Assembly: GCA_012513625.1 (NCBI GenBank) | Contig: JAAZBW010000209.1 | Location: 1-6,368, forward strand | Reading direction: 5' to 3' | DNA: 6,368 nucleotides | From: Actinomycetales bacterium | Lineage (GTDB): Bacteria; Actinomycetota; Actinomycetes; Actinomycetales; Actinomycetaceae | In this document: positions 5,979 to 6,368 of the stretch, piece after piece | Layout: each line of letters opens with the position of its first letter | Position numbering within the stretch: the first letter of the stretch is position 1 | Made by a program: the position numbers and the translations under genes | The notes under the pieces: model-generated | What the model saw: only the letters and a program-made list of their open reading frames with translations | Database searches by the model: none | Told to the model about the DNA's origin: nothing

Positions 5979-6010
5979 GATGTGCATCCAGGGACGGGCC
6001 GCTGTGCCCA

Positions 6011-6016
6011 ATTCTA
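6011..6016 (-). promoter_or_regulatory. Probable gyrB promoter -10 element
   Basis: TAGAAT on the minus strand (6016-6011) matches TATAAT at 5 of 6 positions in an otherwise GC-rich region. It predicts a start near base 6004 and a leader of about 165 nt. No good TTGACA lies 16-19 bases upstream; that spot is just downstream of the CACAGGCCCTGTG palindrome. A weak -35 fits the kind of promoter that depends on supercoiling or on a regulator, but this is inference. A separate TTGACC (6081-6076) has no convincing -10 at correct spacing. Confidence 0.5.
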
Positions 6017-6038
6017 CCCCAGATTGCCGTTTTGGCCG

Positions 6039-6069
6039 CACAGGGCCTGTGGATAGGTCCACCCACAGG
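6039..6069. promoter_or_regulatory. Three-armed CACAGG/CCTGTG dyad upstream of the gyrB -10
   Basis: CACAGG (6039-6044), CCTGTG (6046-6051) and CACAGG (6064-6069) alternate in orientation. The first pair is a near-continuous palindrome with a single central G. The second pair extends to CCTGTGG-N10-CCACAGG (6046-6052/6063-6069). The middle arm can pair with either side but not both. Relative to the predicted start near 6004 the block spans roughly -35 to -65, an operator or upstream-element position. TGTGGATAG (6048-6056) inside it is one base away from a DnaA box. Confidence 0.5.
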
Positions 6070-6130
6070 TTTGGGGGTCAAGGCGCTCAGGAAGCCACCT
6101 GCGCAATATTCCCTCCACGCGCGGTCCCTC

Positions 6131-6290
6131 CGCCGCGCCTACCCGTGCGCGTCTCGCGCCGGCCCGCACCCGCCGCCGCGCCTAGCCGTGCGCGTCTCGC
6201 CCCGGCCCGCACCCGCCGCCGCGCCTACCCGCTCCCGCCAGTTCGCCTACCCGCACCCGCCAGTGCGCCGACCCGCCATCACGCCTACCC
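6131..6290. repeat. GC-rich degenerate repeat array between dciA and gyrB
   Basis: Two 43-bp units (6131-6173 and 6174-6216) differ at two positions. They are followed by two 22-bp units (6221-6242 and 6243-6264), a decayed unit at 6265-6281, and a last one that runs into the dciA stop codon (6282-6290). The shared core is CGCC-T-ACCCG, found near 6136, 6179 (with AGCCG), 6222, 6244, 6266 (altered) and 6282. A second motif, CCCGCACCCGCC, recurs at 6163, 6206 and 6250, and with one change at 6228. There is no consistent reading frame, and in-frame stops recur on the minus strand (TAG in the core). It fills the upstream half of the 446-base dciA-gyrB gap. Confidence 0.8.
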
Positions 6291-6368
6291 GTACGTGTCT
6301 CGCGGGCCCCGGCCCGGCACGGACCGGATGCCGTGCTTCCAACTGGGAGCCTTCGGCCCGAGCACCAC
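6285..6368 (-). CDS. DUF721 / DciA-type protein, 3' end only
   Basis: The minus strand is open from the window edge to TAG at 6287-6285, in register with base 6368. It encodes 27 residues beginning VVLGPKAPSWKHG and ending PGRGPRDTYG. The endings APSW(K/R)-x-G and GRGPRDTYG are characteristic of the C-terminus of actinobacterial DUF721 proteins, encoded between recF and gyrB. DUF721 is the DciA family, which assists loading or operation of the DnaB replicative helicase (Rv0004 in M. tuberculosis). The fragment is too short for a domain call; identification rests on this C-terminal signature plus position and orientation directly upstream of gyrB. The rest of the gene is outside the window. 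Confidence 0.85.
   Translation of the reverse strand: MVLGPKAPSWKHGIRSVPGRGPRDTYG

Noticed and set aside
6048..6056. DnaA box TGTGGATAG upstream of gyrB
   Set aside because: It is one base off the consensus. A near match of this quality is expected about once by chance in a window of this size on both strands, and no cluster accompanies it, so it is not evidence of an origin here.
5793..6081. Small open frames on both strands in the gyrB upstream region
   Set aside because: Both overlap the gyrB start or its promoter, have Cys/Arg/Pro-rich composition typical of random GC-rich sequence, and show no family resemblance.
6076..6081. TTGACC as the gyrB -35 element
   Set aside because: No acceptable -10 lies 16-19 bases downstream; the best nearby TATCCA is 20 bases away and matches only three positions.
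1..6368. A new defence, mobile or biosynthetic system
   Set aside because: All supported genes belong to the conserved actinobacterial gyrase locus. No transposase, integrase, toxin-antitoxin, nuclease or biosynthetic gene is visible.

Overview
This GC-rich window carries one block of genes, all on the minus strand, with the order dciA(DUF721) 3' end - gyrB - gyrA - DUF3566 membrane protein - tRNA-Ile(GAU). This is the origin-proximal gyrase locus of Actinomycetota; Mycobacterium tuberculosis has the same order (Rv0004, gyrB, gyrA, Rv0007, ileT). The base composition, the gyrB type without the long Gram-negative insert, the GyrB ending (DVRFLDI) and the DUF3566 neighbour all point to a high-GC actinobacterium. 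A member of Micrococcales is plausible, but I cannot fix the genus.

Layout from right to left, in the direction of transcription. Bases 6368-6285 hold the last 27 codons and stop of a DUF721/DciA gene. Bases 6284-5839 are a 446-base non-coding stretch. Its upstream half is a GC-rich degenerate repeat array that looks like decayed copies of the dciA 3' end. Its downstream half holds the probable gyrB promoter, a three-armed CACAGG/CCTGTG dyad and a roughly 165-base leader. Bases 5838-3802 are gyrB, with a GTG start and a strong ribosome binding site. After 76 bases, 3725-861 encode gyrA, which has unusually long acidic tails at both ends. The DUF3566 gene (864-319) overlaps gyrA by 4 bases (ATGA). 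Bases 318-61 are non-coding, with 34-bp tandem repeats, a hairpin that may end the operon, and a possible tRNA promoter. Bases 60-1 are the first 60 nucleotides of tRNA-Ile.

GyrB (ATPase and TOPRIM metal site) and GyrA (breakage-reunion tyrosine and DNA-wrapping beta-pinwheel) form the A2B2 DNA gyrase. It introduces negative supercoils ahead of replication forks that start nearby. DciA is a replicative-helicase operator/loader. The DUF3566 protein is a two-helix membrane protein of unknown function whose translation is probably coupled to gyrA.

I found no new multi-gene system: this is a housekeeping locus. The points worth a second look are several natural replacements around the fluoroquinolone/NBTI pocket (GyrA Gly145 and Ala182, GyrB Thr499), the acidic GyrA tails, the apparent dciA-3'-end-derived repeat array, the dyad at the gyrB promoter, and the repeats before the tRNA.
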